DNA of 64,000 nt from Phymorhynchus buccinoides (Eukaryota > Mollusca > Gastropoda > Neogastropoda > Raphitomidae). Position 1 is the first letter of the stretch. Each line of letters starts with the position of its first letter. The notes below the pieces were generated by a model. It was given only the letters and a program-made list of their open reading frames with translations. It was not told the origin of the DNA and made no database searches. The stretch spans positions 20,179,102-20,243,101 of the forward strand of contig CM065699.1 in assembly GCA_017654935.2 (NCBI GenBank), given 5' to 3'. Shown here one piece after another: positions 10,549-22,060 of this stretch. A program made the translations under genes and the position numbers.

Positions 10549-10697
10549 GTAAGCAAAAATATTCAGAACCCTCAAGCCCGAGACGAGAGCACAAAAATAA
10601 TTTGTTCCGCAGTCCATCCATCTTTTGAATTCCTGAATCTTCGTTCAGTCCATCCATTTTTCCAGTGGTTGCGCATGTGTGTATATATATAATTGTG

Positions 10698-10796
10698 TGT
10701 GTCAAAGTCAAAATCAAAGTCAAATTTTTTATTTTCAGATGGAACATTGAATAAGCAATAATGGTTTGCTTTTTTACATCAAGCCATCTATAACAC
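10698..10796 (-). mobile_element. LINE 3' end with TTTGAC tail (inverted)
   Basis: GTCAAAGTCAAAATCAAAGT is followed by CAGATGGAACATTGAATAAG and TTTTTTACATCAAGCCATCT, matching 9145-9236 in reverse. Confidence 0.85.
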
Positions 10797-10933
10797 AACA
10801 GTTAAAGAAGGAAATAAACATGAGAACACCCCCACCACTGCCACCCCCACACAGACACAAACCAAACCAAAAACAAACAACAACAAAGACATTAATAAGT
10901 TCATGCACGCACACACCCGAGTACTCGTATACA

Positions 10934-11265
<332 letters not shown>

Positions 11266-11321
11266 ACACACATCTATGTGTGTTTGTGTATGAGGGTAGG
11301 GGTGGGTGCTTTTTTGTGCAA

Positions 11322-12337
11322 TCATATAATAAAAAGGCAAGCGTGTGTCTGGCTGTGTGTGTGAAACACAGAACGGGCCTTATAACTCCGCCGTTTTTCG
11401 ACCGAATTGCTTCAAATTTGCTATGAGCCTTAATGGGGCGATGGCAACGGCAACCGAGACGGCTGTGTCATTTGCGCGGTTTGGCAAATGCGCGAAACGC
11501 GGATCCTCCGGCCTCTTGGCGCCCGTATCTCCGGTATTTCTGGATGGATTGCCTTCGGGTTTGGAAGGTAGATGACCAGGGACGGTGACTATATGTGTGC
11601 CAAACCGGAAGCGAATCGATTCGTAAATGCGTGCAATATACGCCGCTTCACCTTTTCACAAATAACTCCACCGTTTCTTAACCGAATCGCTTAAAATGTG
11701 CTGTCAGGCTTGCTGTTGCCGGGGCAAAGCCTGGCAGCAAAGTTGAAGAGAATCGGGAGAGCGCATCACTCTCAGAGCAGCGCCAATGAGAAACATGGCC
11801 TTATAACTTCGCCGTTTCTTAACTGAATCGCTTCAAATTTGCTGTTAGGCTTGCTGTGGCCGGGGCAAAGCCTGGCAGCAAATTTGAAGAGAATCGGGAG
11901 AGCGCGTCACTCTCAGAGCAGCGCCAACGGGAAACGGGGCCTTATAACTCTGCCGTTTCTTAACCGAATCGCTTCAGATTTGTTGTACTCAGCGTTACCA
12001 GTACTTGGCGTTACCGTTGCTAGGCGTTACTGTTACTAGGGAGAGCGCATCACTCTCGGAGAAGTGCCAACGGGAAACGGGGCCTTATAACTCCGCCGTT
12101 TCTTAACCGAATCGCTTCAAATTTGCTGTACTCAGCGTTACCAGTACTTGGCGTTACCGTTACTAGGCGTTACCGTTACTAGGGAGAGCGCATCACTCTC
12201 AGAGCAGCGCCAACGGGAAACGGGGCCTTATAACTCCGCCTTTTCTTAACCGAATCGCTTCAAATTTGCTGTACTCAGTGTTACCAGTACTAGGCGTTAC
12301 CGTTACTAGGCGTTACCGTTACTCGGAGTTGCGCTAG
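11322..12337 (+). mobile_element. Non-autonomous Helitron, copy A (internally expanded)
   Basis: It starts TCATATAATAAAAAGGC after an A and ends GTTGCGCTAG before a T, fitting Helitron ends (5' TC, 3' CTRR, A/T target, no duplication). Inside, the block CCTTATAACTCCGCC with TTTCTTAACCGAATCGCTTC occurs about five times and GGCGTTACCGTTACTAG several times. Confidence 0.85.
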
Positions 12338-13009
12338 TACTTATAATATGTGAATATACTGGTTTGCCATGCTTTCTTAAAGAGATACATGTATAATTTA
12401 TTCATGATTTGTAATATTTGTGATACAGTGATCTTCTTAATAGGAATTGTTCAGAAATAATTAAAGGGAGTAATTTTATGGTGTGTAGGAGTTATCTTGC
12501 CTAATTCTATCGGTCAAACAGGGGAAGTTACTCTGCCATCAGGTAAATCCCCAGCCCTCGCTTCTTGTGTTTGAGGAGACACACAGCATGTAGAACGCAG
12601 TGCATCATTCTGAAATTTATGTAATTTATATTTTTACGTCGCAGTTCTTTAGTTTTTAGGTCACAGTCACGTCACAAGTTCTATCACTTTGTTGCAACTG
12701 GTCACCCCTTATTATTCTACAAAATGTTTGCAAGTTGCTGACTCGCATCCTGCGGTTTCAAGCTTTGATGCCATTGTTTCATTGTCGCTATGGTATTTGA
12801 CCGAGTAATGGAGGTAAGCAACTCTAATTTTCACGAAGTGCTCTCTCCCTTCCGAAAATCGTCTATTGAATGCTTCTAATATAATCCCATTTTAGATAGA
12901 TGTATACAGTAATTTATTCATGATGTGTAGCAAGATTCTGTGATATGGTGGTCTGGTTGATATTGTAGTCTTGGTTTGAATGCTCATAATCTGATCCCAT
13001 GTATTTTAA
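12338..13009. other. Intron sequence without a recognisable gene
   Basis: AT-rich, with short similarity between about 12360-12430 and 12900-12960 only. Confidence 0.55.
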
Positions 13010-14108
13010 CCCTAGTAGCGCTGTTCCAGGACTGATCCTGGATAGCACCCCCTAGAGCCAATAGCGGCACCCGGAATATTCCGGGAAGCCCACATGACAT
13101 CACAAAGCACCTCATATAGCAGCCAATTGTTGAATATTTGTGTACCTAACACACTACGTCATAAAAAACGGGGTTGCGCTTGACGTTTCATGCATTAAAT
13201 GCTGCATTTTCATTGGTTAAAAGGGCGAAATAATGTTTTTATTTTGGTCGGTCTATTTCGGGGTCAGACTGAGCTTCATGCAAATGGCGGCCAGGCTTTT
13301 ACTGTCGATTCGAAGAGCTTTCCAAGCAGTTTTTTGATGGTAGAGATTGTAATTAGGGCTTGAAATGAGTCAAGTTAGATTATATTATCACTGGAATGTA
13401 CGATGATGTGAGAATTTTGAACTTTTCAACGGAAAATTAAGTGAAAATTGATCGTGATGGCGCCGAGTTGCAACTTGGAGGCCGCCGATCTGCAGCCGAG
13501 TGGTTTTTCTCTGTCCGATCGCAAACATGTCCAGGTATTGTTTTTTTCAGCTTGTTTTGTACTAAAATCGACTAAGAATTAATGACTGAGGGTACTAATA
13601 AAGCTTTTCTGACGAAATTGATCCAAAAATTCATCGCAATATCGGAAATCGACGCCGATGTTCGCGGAAATCGATCTTGCTACTGATCAAAGACTTGACT
13701 TCGATTGCCTTTATTTTAAGCAAATTACCCGATAATTCCAAAGGTGCCAGTGTCTAAATGTCTTTGGATGATTATTCTTTTATTATTTGCACACCATTCA
13801 TCCATCAATCCAAGTTAAAGGCACAAAAATAGCCCAGAGAGTGGTTGCATTAAAAACATTTCAACACACCTGTCCGTTCATTATTTTGTTTAATTAATTA
13901 ATTAAATCACATACAGTCTTGCAATCACATTCATGCCAAAGTCTAATCTCTAAGCTTTCCAATGATATATAACTTTACATATTTAATTCTGCATAATATA
14001 GAAAAAAGAAGGGTTCTTTGACCCAACTCTACTCCCAAAATGCAATTCCCAAAGTTAATTCAGCTAACGTCACTGAAAGAGCTGCCGGCTTATTAAGCAC
14101 TACTAGGG
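13010..14108. mobile_element. piggyBac-like element flanked by TTAA
   Basis: The ends CCCTAGTAGCGCT and AGCACTACTAGGG are inverted and flanked by TTAA (13006-13009 and 14109-14112), the piggyBac target. It is 1099 bp. A short open stretch from ATG 13457 (MAPSCNLEAADLQPSGFSLS) to a possible donor CCAG|GTATTG at 13534 could be the first exon of a lost transposase; that part is speculative. Confidence 0.8.
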
Positions 14109-14112
14109 TTAA

Positions 14113-14323
14113 TGTTACTATCTTAATATTAGGCCTTTGTTATTATGCTTCTGTTGATTGTGTTGTTGACTGCTTTAAATATGTTCTTAATTTAATCCCA
14201 TGTGTCTTAACGTTATCATGCTTTCTGCGATTGTTTTGTGATATGTTTTTAAAATGATTTGATGTCGCACCTGAATGTAATTTCTCTGCTGAAATAATAA
14301 AGTGTACTTGACTTGACTTGATA
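14113..14323 (+). mobile_element. LINE 3' end with ACTTG tail
   Basis: GAATGTAATTTCTCTGCTGA is followed by AATAATAAAGTG and TACTTGACTTGACTTGA, a short tandem tail as left by LINEs. Confidence 0.65.
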
Positions 14324-14831
14324 TATTTATTTATTTGCCATCCCCATTTCTCGCCTTCCCTTGAAATCGGAATGATGAATTAAATGGTTTTCCATGTTTA
14401 TTTAATCCTTGTTTCAAGCCTCTCCATAAAAAAAACAACTGCCCATAGTGTCTTATTTAGCATCAGTGTTTTGCAGAGTGGTGTGTCACGGAATGTCAGA
14501 CTTCAAATGACTGTGCAACCCTAACCGTTCTCTCAGATTCTTATTTCTGCGTGTCCCTGAGGAGTCTGAACCGTATCATTTGGAAGTTGAAGTCCCCATT
14601 GTACTTGAGATTTCATGCTTCTGTCACATGATTATGCAGTGGAAATGTGGCAAGTCAAAACTGAATGGACTGACATTTTAGTTTTAGATAGCCAATATTT
14701 TGTGATGACAACAGTTTTACCATAAGGATTGAACAGAGACCAAAGTAACTATTGCGAACTGTCAGATTTGTTTCATGGTTCCAATTTCAGTTGGATTCAG
14801 TTTCATCAGTTATTAATTCAGTTTCGTTGAT

Positions 14832-15012
14832 TACCGTATTTGACGGACTATAAGGTGATAACGTTTTCCCCCAGACACACCCCTGCGCCTTATAATATGA
14901 CTAACAATATAGTAAGAAAATATAAGAACAAAATGTGAAGTTTGTGCACAAATTTTGGGGGGCATGTGCTCCTTATAATAAAATAAGTTGTTGTAGTCCG
15001 AAAAATAGGGTA
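14832..15012 (-). mobile_element. MITE of the TACCGTATTT family (inverted)
   Basis: TACCGTATTTGACGGACTAT at the left pairs with TAGTCCGAAAAATAGGGTA at the right. It ends about 36 bases before ZNFX1 exon 7. Confidence 0.85.
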
Positions 15013-15048
15013 TATTGATTTGATTTCATCGACCTTTTTTGTTTTCAG

Positions 15049-15637
15049 ACCCTGCAGTGGGCCAGCGGCCCATCCTGGTGGTGTGCTACACCAACCATGC
15101 CCTGGACCAGTTCCTGGAGGGCCTGCTGCAGTTCTGCCCCAAGGACATCGTCCGCGTGGGCAGCCGCTGCAAGAACCCCGCCCTGGAACCCTTCAACCTT
15201 AAGAACCTGCGCCGCAACGCTCGCGTAAAAAAGTGCGTCAGCAAGTCCATTCACTTCAGCATCAACGACTGCAGGATGAAATTGAAATCGCTTAAAGCGG
15301 ACTTGGATTCTGTGTCGTCGAAACTCGTGGCCGCCACGAAAGGCATCATCAGCGCTGAAGCGTTGAAGGTTTTCATGCTACCGGGGCAGTATGAGTCGCT
15401 GATGAATAAGCGAGGTTTGTTCGAAGGAGGTGGTGGTGGTCAGCGGGTGGTGATGATGGAGTGGTTGTCGAAAGGGGCCGTATCTCAGAAGGTGGCTGAC
15501 GAGGGTGATCCGTACCCTATGCTGGCGGGGGAGGTCACGAAGAAGATCATTCAGGGGGAAGGCGTGTGGGAGGACAGCAGAGTGGACCCCAGCCGTGTTC
15601 ATAGCTTGCCTGTCACGGAGCGCGCTCAGTTGTACAG
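15049..15637 (+). CDS. ZNFX1: ZNFX1 exon 7 with motif Ia
   Basis: This 589-base exon starts after TTTTCAG and ends at TACAG|GTAAGT. It opens with DPAVGQRPILVVCYTNHALDQ, which holds helicase motif Ia, and continues through IVRVGSRCKNPALEPFNLKNLR, typical of ZNFX1. A long helical, charged insertion follows, with a low-complexity Gly/Val/Met stretch near residues 125-140 of the exon. It ends RAQLYR in phase 2. A MITE of the TACCGTATTT family ends only about 36 bases before the acceptor. Confidence 0.95.
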
Positions 15638-15659
15638 GTAAGTGACGCCAAAAATGAGG

Positions 15660-15745
15660 CCTTAACTCACTTACCCCCAACACGCCCAACGTTAACCTTG
15701 CTATGAAATCCCATGTCAAGGGAAAATAACTTGCGCAATTCACTA
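15660..15745. repeat. Dispersed repeat fragment
   Basis: AACCTTGCTATGAAATCCCA and the flanking CCCCCAACACGCCCAACGTT are the reverse complement of 61850-61935. Confidence 0.8.
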
Positions 15746-15807
15746 CAGAAGGTAATTAAAAAAATATGCATATCAGCATGTGCATCTCTATGTGCGATGC
15801 AAAGAAA

Positions 15808-16021
15808 GTGTACATCAATCAATCAATATCAATCAATAAATCAATCAATCAATCAATCAATCAATATCAATCAATATCAATCAATCAAATCAATCAATAT
15901 CAATCAATCAATCAATCAATATCATCAATCAATCAATCAATATCAATCAATCAATAAATCAATATCAATCAATCAATAAATCAATCAATATCAATCAATC
16001 AATATCAATCAATCAATCAAT

Positions 16022-16068
<47 letters not shown>

Positions 16069-16103
16069 TCAATCAATCAATCAATCAATATCAATCAATC
16101 AAT

Positions 16104-16156
<53 letters not shown>

Positions 16157-16188
16157 CAATCAATCAATAAATCAATCAATCAATCAAT

Positions 16189-16230
<42 letters not shown>

Positions 16231-16240
16231 AAATCAATCA
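15808..16240 (+). repeat. ATCA tetranucleotide array
   Basis: About 430 bases of (ATCA)n with regular ATATCA and AATAAATCA interruptions. A LINE-like fragment CATGTTTATTGACCCCAGAA follows. Confidence 0.97.
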
Positions 16241-16534
16241 TGTTTATTGACCCCAGAAGGAAATGTTTTGTACAACGATAAAATTACAAACTAAGACAAC
16301 AGTAAAATATCAACACTTTACGAGGACAGACAGTGTGCATAATTACATGACAGACAGTGCATAATTATATTTGTATCAATGCGTATTCGTCTGTGTGCAT
16401 GCTAGCACACATATGTATGTCACTATGTGTACGTGCTTGCATATTGTGAGAGTGCTCTGTGTCTTCTTTTTGTTTTTTGGTTTCCGGTATTTGCCTTAAA
16501 ATGTAAACTTTCTTTTGTCTTACAATTGATTCAG

Positions 16535-16894
16535 GTTCTGGCTGCAGAAAGCCAAGGTGGCTCTTCAGCAAGACGCAGCAAGACTGCTGCACCAAGGCCT
16601 CAACCCAGAGGAGATGCTGCACTGGCTGGAAGCGGCCGACCACCAGATTCTCCCCGACTCCATCTTGCGACGCGTCATCCCCAACGCCCTCTTCCAGGCG
16701 ATTGTCCACCCCTTGTCGGAGCAGCTCGCGCGCCAGAGGGCGTTCCTCGTGAGGGGGTGGGTGGGGGTGGGGGAAGAAGAGGCTCCGGAGGTGGTGAAGA
16801 GGATCCTGGGAAGGATGGACATGCGTCGGGCTCAGCAGGTGGCGCCTCGAGCGCTGATGGCTCTTCCACGAAAGCACAGACTGCAGCTGTACAG
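16535..16894 (+). CDS. ZNFX1: ZNFX1 exon 8 (helicase insertion)
   Basis: The acceptor is TGATTCAG|GTTCTGG and the donor TACAG|GTGAGG. The 360-base exon encodes a helical region beginning FWLQKAKVALQQDAARLL and ending KHRLQLYR, the same closing pattern as exon 7, so both junctions read LYR-FW. A glycine/valine-rich run (GWVGVGEEEAPEVV) lies near the middle. It belongs to the long insertion between helicase motifs Ia and II. Confidence 0.9.
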
Positions 16895-16977
16895 GTGAGG
16901 GGTGGTGAGCTGAGTTATGGCCCTTGTCGACTGACAAGAGGGGGTAGCTATTGTTTCGAGCGTTTCTGCGCCTGTTT

Positions 16978-17045
16978 AACCCTTTCGCCACCAGCCATTT
17001 TTCAGCCAAAAAATGCCATTAAAACTTAATTGGGTAGAGAAGAAA
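16978..17045. repeat. Fragment of the TTAACCCTTTC element family
   Basis: TTAACCCTTTCGCCACCAGC and CCATTTTTCAGCC match the right part of the family at 49643-49880, in reverse. Confidence 0.75.
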
Positions 17046-17367
17046 AATGATGCACCAAACGTCTCCGGGTCCGAACCTGGTTCCGTCAAATTTTTTTTTA
17101 ATTTTTTTCCCCCCCATACATACTCCAAATCTAATCAAAACAACCTTACACACACTTTTATCCCCCCAAACATTTTTATCGTCATTTTGAAGCCTAAATA
17201 TGTTTTGTACATAGCTTCATCTTTTTCTCCCTTTTTTAACTGACCTCATTTGATATTTTAGATTTTTTAACAATAAAGATTGCATTTTAAATTTGTGGTC
17301 CTGAAAATTTTAACTATAGCTCAGGGAGTTGCCTTCCTCGGATAACATATTTTATAATTAATAGTTA

Positions 17368-17721
17368 CTAGCGCAACGCCTAGTACTGGTAATGCCCAGT
17401 ACTGGTAACGCCATGTACTGGTAACACTGAGTACTGGTTTCGCTGGGTCCGCAAAATATTATTATTGCTTTTGTCTCTATTCCTCTTTCCATCTTCTTCA
17501 CTCTCCCGTTCTACTACCCACCGCACCCCCGCCCACCCCAACATACCCCGCCTACGCCCTCCTGAAGGCAATCGGCCCCAAAATACCAGAGATACGCGCA
17601 TTTGCCAAACCGTGCAAATGACACTGCCGCCTCAGTTGCCGTTGTTATCGCCCTGGTAGGGCTCACAGCAAATTTGAAGCGAATTGGTCGAAAAACGGCG
17701 GAGTTATAAGGCCCATTTTGT

Positions 17722-17760
<39 letters not shown>

Positions 17761-17785
17761 ACAACCTTGCCTTTTAATATAAAGA
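17368..17785 (-). mobile_element. Non-autonomous Helitron, copy B
   Basis: It is in reverse orientation. On the minus strand it starts TCTTTATATTAAAAGGCAAG after an A and ends GGCGTTGCGCTAG before a T. It shares the GGCGTTAC blocks and AAATTTGCTGTGAGCCC with copies A and C. Confidence 0.82.
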
Positions 17786-18557
17786 TGGTTGCTTTACTCT
17801 ACAAAGGAACTTAAAATCGGAAGTGTTGTTGTAGCATTGATCAACACAGAGCGTTTAGGTATGTCCCTAAAACAACTGAATCATCTGTCGGACACTAGAA
17901 TTATTATGACTCCTACAATTTGAGGAATTATAATTCTCTGTACTGCAGCTTTAGAAGACTAGCTGGCTTTTAAGGATTACCCAAGCCACAAGATGGTCTC
18001 TTGGCTGAGAAAGTAGGGATGCATCGTGGGCAAGGCATCTACGCTCTAAATTCCTGCCCAGAGTTTTGAAATAGCTGTTGTTTCTCTGCTATCTTTAGGA
18101 CATAGTCGGTCGACCTGACTAACTAAAATGCAAAGAGGTTTGAAATGTGTCTCCAAAATGTCATATTTTTAAGATACTCCAACTTGTATGTTTGTGATTG
18201 TAAAGCAGAGTTCAGACCATTTTTTTCTCTAAAGAACAGTTTGGTATTTTACTCTGCTATTGCATCCAGCCAGGACAGTTCAAAATGCACAGTTGAAAAC
18301 ATTTCATCGGTTTCCTGATCATCTGGTATCAATCTTGAAAGTTAACCATTTGTCTTTAACTATAATCATCCACCGCATTAATATAAAACCCAATTTTCTT
18401 TTGCTTGCTTGTTAAGTGGAGAGCACACTACCGATTGCTGTGATTTAAATCTATGTTTGTTTTTGTTCTTAACAGTGAAAGTAGATATGTTTTTCTTTCT
18501 GTTTGCTTTCTGTTGACAATCAGTTTCCACATGGTTCCATTCTTTTTTCACATGCAG
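17786..18557. other. ZNFX1 intron 8, unremarkable part
   Basis: No gene or repeat was recognised. Confidence 0.6.
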
Positions 18558-18813
18558 GTTTTGGCAGAGACAGGTGACCCAGATGTGCTGGAAACCATGG
18601 GGCAAATCTCTTCCTCAGAAGAAAGCCAGGCAGATCTTGGCGCTGACGGAGAGTGAGATTCTCCGGGACAACATTCTGGAGAGGGTGATGGCACCAGCGC
18701 ATTTCCAGGAGATCCACAGAGAGATGGGCGCCAGACATCAGAAACAGATGCTGCATCTGGTCCGCACCTGGCTGGGACTGCAAGAGTTCTGCCAGAACGC
18801 TGCTCACTTGGAG
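18558..18813 (+). CDS. ZNFX1: ZNFX1 exon 9 (helicase insertion)
   Basis: This 256-base exon lies between ACATGCAG|GTTTTGG and CTTGGAG|GTGAGG. The product begins FWQRQVTQMCWKPWG and ends WLGLQEFCQNAAHLE, in phase 0. The last 45 bases together with the donor site are repeated seven more times in the following intron (18869-19532). Confidence 0.9.
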
Positions 18814-19536
18814 GTGAGGATGGATTGATGATTGGACGATGATTGATGATGATGATTTGATCTATGTTTGGCTGGGACTGCAAGACTTCTGCCAGAACGC
18901 CGCTCACTTGGAGGTAAGGATTGATGATGATGATAATGATGATGATTTGATCTATATTTGGCTGAGACTGCAAGACTTCTGCCAGAATGCCGCTCACTTG
19001 GAGGTAAGGATTGATGATTGGACGATGATGATAATGATTGATGATTGGATGATGATGATGATGATTTGATCTATGTTTGGCTGAGACTGCAAGACTTCTG
19101 CCAGAATGCTGCTCACTTGGAGGTGAGGATGGATTGATGATTGGACGATGATGATGATGAATTTTGATCTATGTTTGTCTAGTACTGCAAGACTTCTGCT
19201 GCTAGAACGCAGCTTACTTGGAGGTAAGGATTGATGATTGGACGATGATGATGATGATGATGATGAATTTTGATCTATGTTTGGCTAGTACTGTAAGACT
19301 TCTGCTGCCAGAACGCAGCTTACTTGGAGGTAAGGATTGATTATTGGACGATGATGATGATAATGATGATGATTTGATCTATGTTTGGCTGGTACTGCAA
19401 GACTTCTGCTGCCAGAGCGCAGCTTACTTGGAGGTAAGGATTTATGATTGGACGACAATGATGATAATGATGATGATTTGATCTATGTTTGGCTGGTACT
19501 GCAAGACTTCCACCAGAATGCTGCTCATTTGGATGA
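18814..19536 (+). repeat. Tandem array of exon 9 3' edges in the intron
   Basis: Seven further copies of the last roughly 45 bases of exon 9 are visible, each preceded by TTTGATCTATGTTTGG and followed by GAT-rich sequence. Exon-like ends fall at 18913, 19003, 19122, 19223, 19329, 19433 and about 19532. The first six keep a donor-like GGAG|GTAAGG or GGAG|GTGAGG. The seventh has lost it (GGATGAGT). The period is about 90-120 bases, growing with the GAT runs. Confidence 0.92.
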
Positions 19537-19585
19537 GTGAAATAGTATGATATAATGGTGATTATGATGATTTTGGTGTTATCTT

Positions 19586-19690
19586 GGGATCTACTAGATC
19601 AACTGGAAGGAGACACCGACATAAGGGAGGAAGACAACAAACATTTCATCATCAATGAATGTTGCGATGATGATGTTGATGATGATGATG
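19586..19690 (+). pseudogene. Diverged intronic copy of ZNFX1 exon 10
   Basis: The frame LLDQLEGDTDIREEDNKHFI aligns without gaps to the start of exon 10 (VLVDQLEGENDMNQEDSKDL), at roughly 70 percent nucleotide identity by eye. It then runs into a GATGATGTT repeat. No clear acceptor stands at the equivalent boundary, so it is probably a decayed duplicate, although an alternative exon is possible. Confidence 0.65.
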
Positions 19691-19929
19691 ATGATGTTCT
19701 TCTTCGATCGCTCAGACTGCAACGCCAGTGGCACAAACGCCAAAGACTCCCCAAAGGGCCAAATATCTTCTCCCGAACTGGTGTGTCGGGTGTGGTGTGA
19801 TGATGATGTTGATGACAGTCGTAATGATGAGGAAAAGGAATATAGAGTTGGAGGATGGTGGCAACGCTAATGTCAGTGAAGATGGTGACGAGGTCCGTAC
19901 TGATGATGATAATTGTTTTATGGCTGCAG

Positions 19930-20084
19930 GTCCTTGTAGACCAGCTGGAAGGAGAGAATGACATGAACCAAGAAGACAGCAAAGATTTGAACATCGAAGA
20001 GGAAGCAGAAATCATCCAGAAATCACGACATTTAGACCTTGATGATGACGATGACTTGTTTGACTTCAACAAGACAAAGGCCAG
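19930..20084 (+). CDS. ZNFX1: ZNFX1 exon 10 (acidic linker)
   Basis: This 155-base exon lies between GGCTGCAG|GTCCTT and GCCAG|GTATGT. The product is acidic, starting VLVDQLEGENDMNQED and including a DDDDDLFDF run. It starts in phase 0 and ends in phase 2, joining exon 11 through a Ser codon. It continues the insertion between motifs Ia and II. Homology of this linker is weak, so the call rests on phase, splice sites and position. Confidence 0.82.
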
Positions 20085-20189
20085 GTATGTTGAGAGAGAG
20101 AGAGAAGGAAGGAGGAAGAGAGATCGAGAGAGAGAGGGAAAAGAGAGATAGACAGACAGACAAGACACATGCATGCACACACACACACA

Positions 20190-20262
<73 letters not shown>

Positions 20263-20265
20263 TCT
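20085..20265 (+). repeat. GA-rich and CA microsatellite
   Basis: A GAGAGA-rich stretch is followed by about 90 bases of CA repeats directly after the exon 10 donor. Confidence 0.9.
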
Positions 20266-21092
20266 GTCCAGCTCACCCCAGAGTTTCTTTCTCCTCTGAA
20301 GACCTGTGTGAGTCTGTGCTGAAGACCTGCTGTCCCCCTCTCCCCAGAGTTTCTTTCTCCTCTGAAGACCTGTGTGAGTCTGTGTTGAAGACCTGCTGTC
20401 CAGTTCTCCCCAGAGTTTCTTTCTCCTCTGAAGACCTGTGTGAGTCTGTGCTGAAGACCTGCTGTCCCCCTCTCCCCAGAGTTTCTTTCTCCTCTGAAGA
20501 CCTGTGTTGAGTCTGTGCTGAAGACCTGCTGTCCCCCTCTCCCCAGAGTTTCTTTCTCCTCTGAAGACCTGTGTGAGTCTGTGTTAAACACCTGCTATCC
20601 AGCTCACCCCAGAGTTTCTTTCTCCTCTGAAGACCTGTGTGAGTCTGTGCTAAACACCTGCTGTCCAGCTCTCCCCAGAGTTTCTTTCTCCTCTGAAGAC
20701 CTGTGTTGAGTCTGTGTTGAAGACCTGCTGTCCAGCTCTCCCCAGAGTTTCTTTCTCCTCTGAAGACCTGTGTTGAGTCTGTGTTGAAGACCTGCTATCC
20801 AGCTCTCCCCAGAGTTTCTTTCTCCTCTGAAGACCTGTGTGAGTCTGTGTTGAAGACCTGCTGTCCAGCTCTCCCCAGAGTTTCTTTCTCCCCTGAAGAC
20901 CTGTGTTGAGTCTGTGTTGAAGACCTGATGTCCAGCTCTCCCCAGAGTTTCTTTCTCCTCTGAAGACCTTCTGTGTGAGTCTGTGTTGAAGACCTGCTAT
21001 CCAGCTCTCCCCAGAGTTTCTTTCTCATCTGAAGACCGTCTGTGTTGAAGACCTGCTGTCTCTCCCCAGAGTTTATTTCTCATCAGATGACC
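20266..21092 (+). repeat. Minisatellite of about 67 bp, 12 or so copies
   Basis: The unit contains CCCCAGAGTTTCTTTCTCC, TCTGAAGACCTGTGTGAG and TCTGTGTTGAAGACCTGC. Copies differ by point changes and one- or two-base indels (GTGTGAG against GTGTTGAG). It fills most of intron 10. Confidence 0.95.
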
Positions 21093-21194
21093 TGTGTATG
21101 TGTGTGTGTGCGTTCGCACGTTTGCTTGTGTGTGTGCATGTGTGTGTGTGTGCACGCGCGCGTATGCGTGTGTGTGTGTTTCTTCTGCTTTCAG

Positions 21195-21453
21195 CGGCCT
21201 AGACGTCAAAGCAGCCATGGAAGAACTAGGAATGGAATCATCGTTCTCAGTATCAGCCGCTGCCGCAGACGACGAAGGGTTCTCAGTGCCCGTGTACCAC
21301 CGCAAGAAACAGCTGAGGACGATCAAGAAAGTCCTGGCCTCTTCCCAGCCCATGTCGGAAGAGGAGGCGAGCCGCAAGGTGAATCTGTGGAGCGATCAGC
21401 TGACTGTGGAGGACAGGGTGAGACTGTACCTCTTCTGGAAACACAGCTACGAG
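21195..21453 (+). CDS. ZNFX1: ZNFX1 exon 11
   Basis: This 259-base exon lies between CTTTCAG|CGGCC and TACGAG|GTGAGA. It encodes SGLDVKAAMEELGMES, a Ser/Ala stretch, and ends with LWSDQLTVEDRVRLYLFWKH. The closing DRVRLY-W-pattern resembles ZNFX1 sequence shortly before motif II. It ends in phase 0. The intron that follows is about 15 kb and carries the largest mobile elements of the window. Confidence 0.93.
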
Positions 21454-21479
21454 GTGAGACACACATACATACTTGAAAC

Positions 21480-21758
21480 TTGAAACTTGAAATGTTTAAT
21501 GAGGATGAACTGAATAAGCAAAACAACACTTCTTTTCATCAGGTCCTCAAACAAATAAAATAATAAGCAAGCAAAATTGAAAAAAAAGAAAGAATTTGTA
21601 TAGACAAACAGCAATATTATAACATCATCATTAAACATGACAGCAAAAGAACGACGAAATTGTAACACCAATAATAATAATAATAATAATAATAAATAAT
21701 AATAATAATATAATGATAATAATAAAACAGTAATATGCAGAGGATTCACAATGCTACA
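21480..21758 (-). mobile_element. LINE 3' end fragment with TTGAAAC tail and AAT repeat
   Basis: CTTGAAACTTGAAACTTGAA precedes GAACTGAATAAGCAAAACAA, similar to the other tail fragments. An AATAATAAT run lies at 21672-21725. Confidence 0.65.
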
Positions 21759-22060
21759 CAGTGATGATTCTAGAGCGCGTCCTGGGCGAAATCGCGCGAA
21801 ATTTACGCTGATGACGCCTAAATGAAAAGCCACTGCGTCCCCTATGACGCTAGAAAAAAAATGCGGACGCGTTTTTAAACCACCAGTGCGACATTACAAA
21901 ATTGGACTGCTGCTTTGCGTATAGCCAGTAAGCCGGAAATGAATAATCCCCTTTCGCGCGCGCCATTGGACGTCAATGCTTTATGACGAGTTGAGTCTTA
22001 TGAGTGGAGCGCGTCCGAGTGAGAAGATGGAGTAGTGAGAGGTCTGGTGCTGTGGCAATC

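Noticed and set aside
15808..16240. ATCA array as a CRISPR-like or structured repeat
   Set aside because: Simple tetranucleotide slippage, without spacers, in a eukaryotic intron.
16427..17029. Alternative-frame ORFs over exon 8
   Set aside because: Shadows of the supported exon; codon phase at both junctions fixes the true frame.
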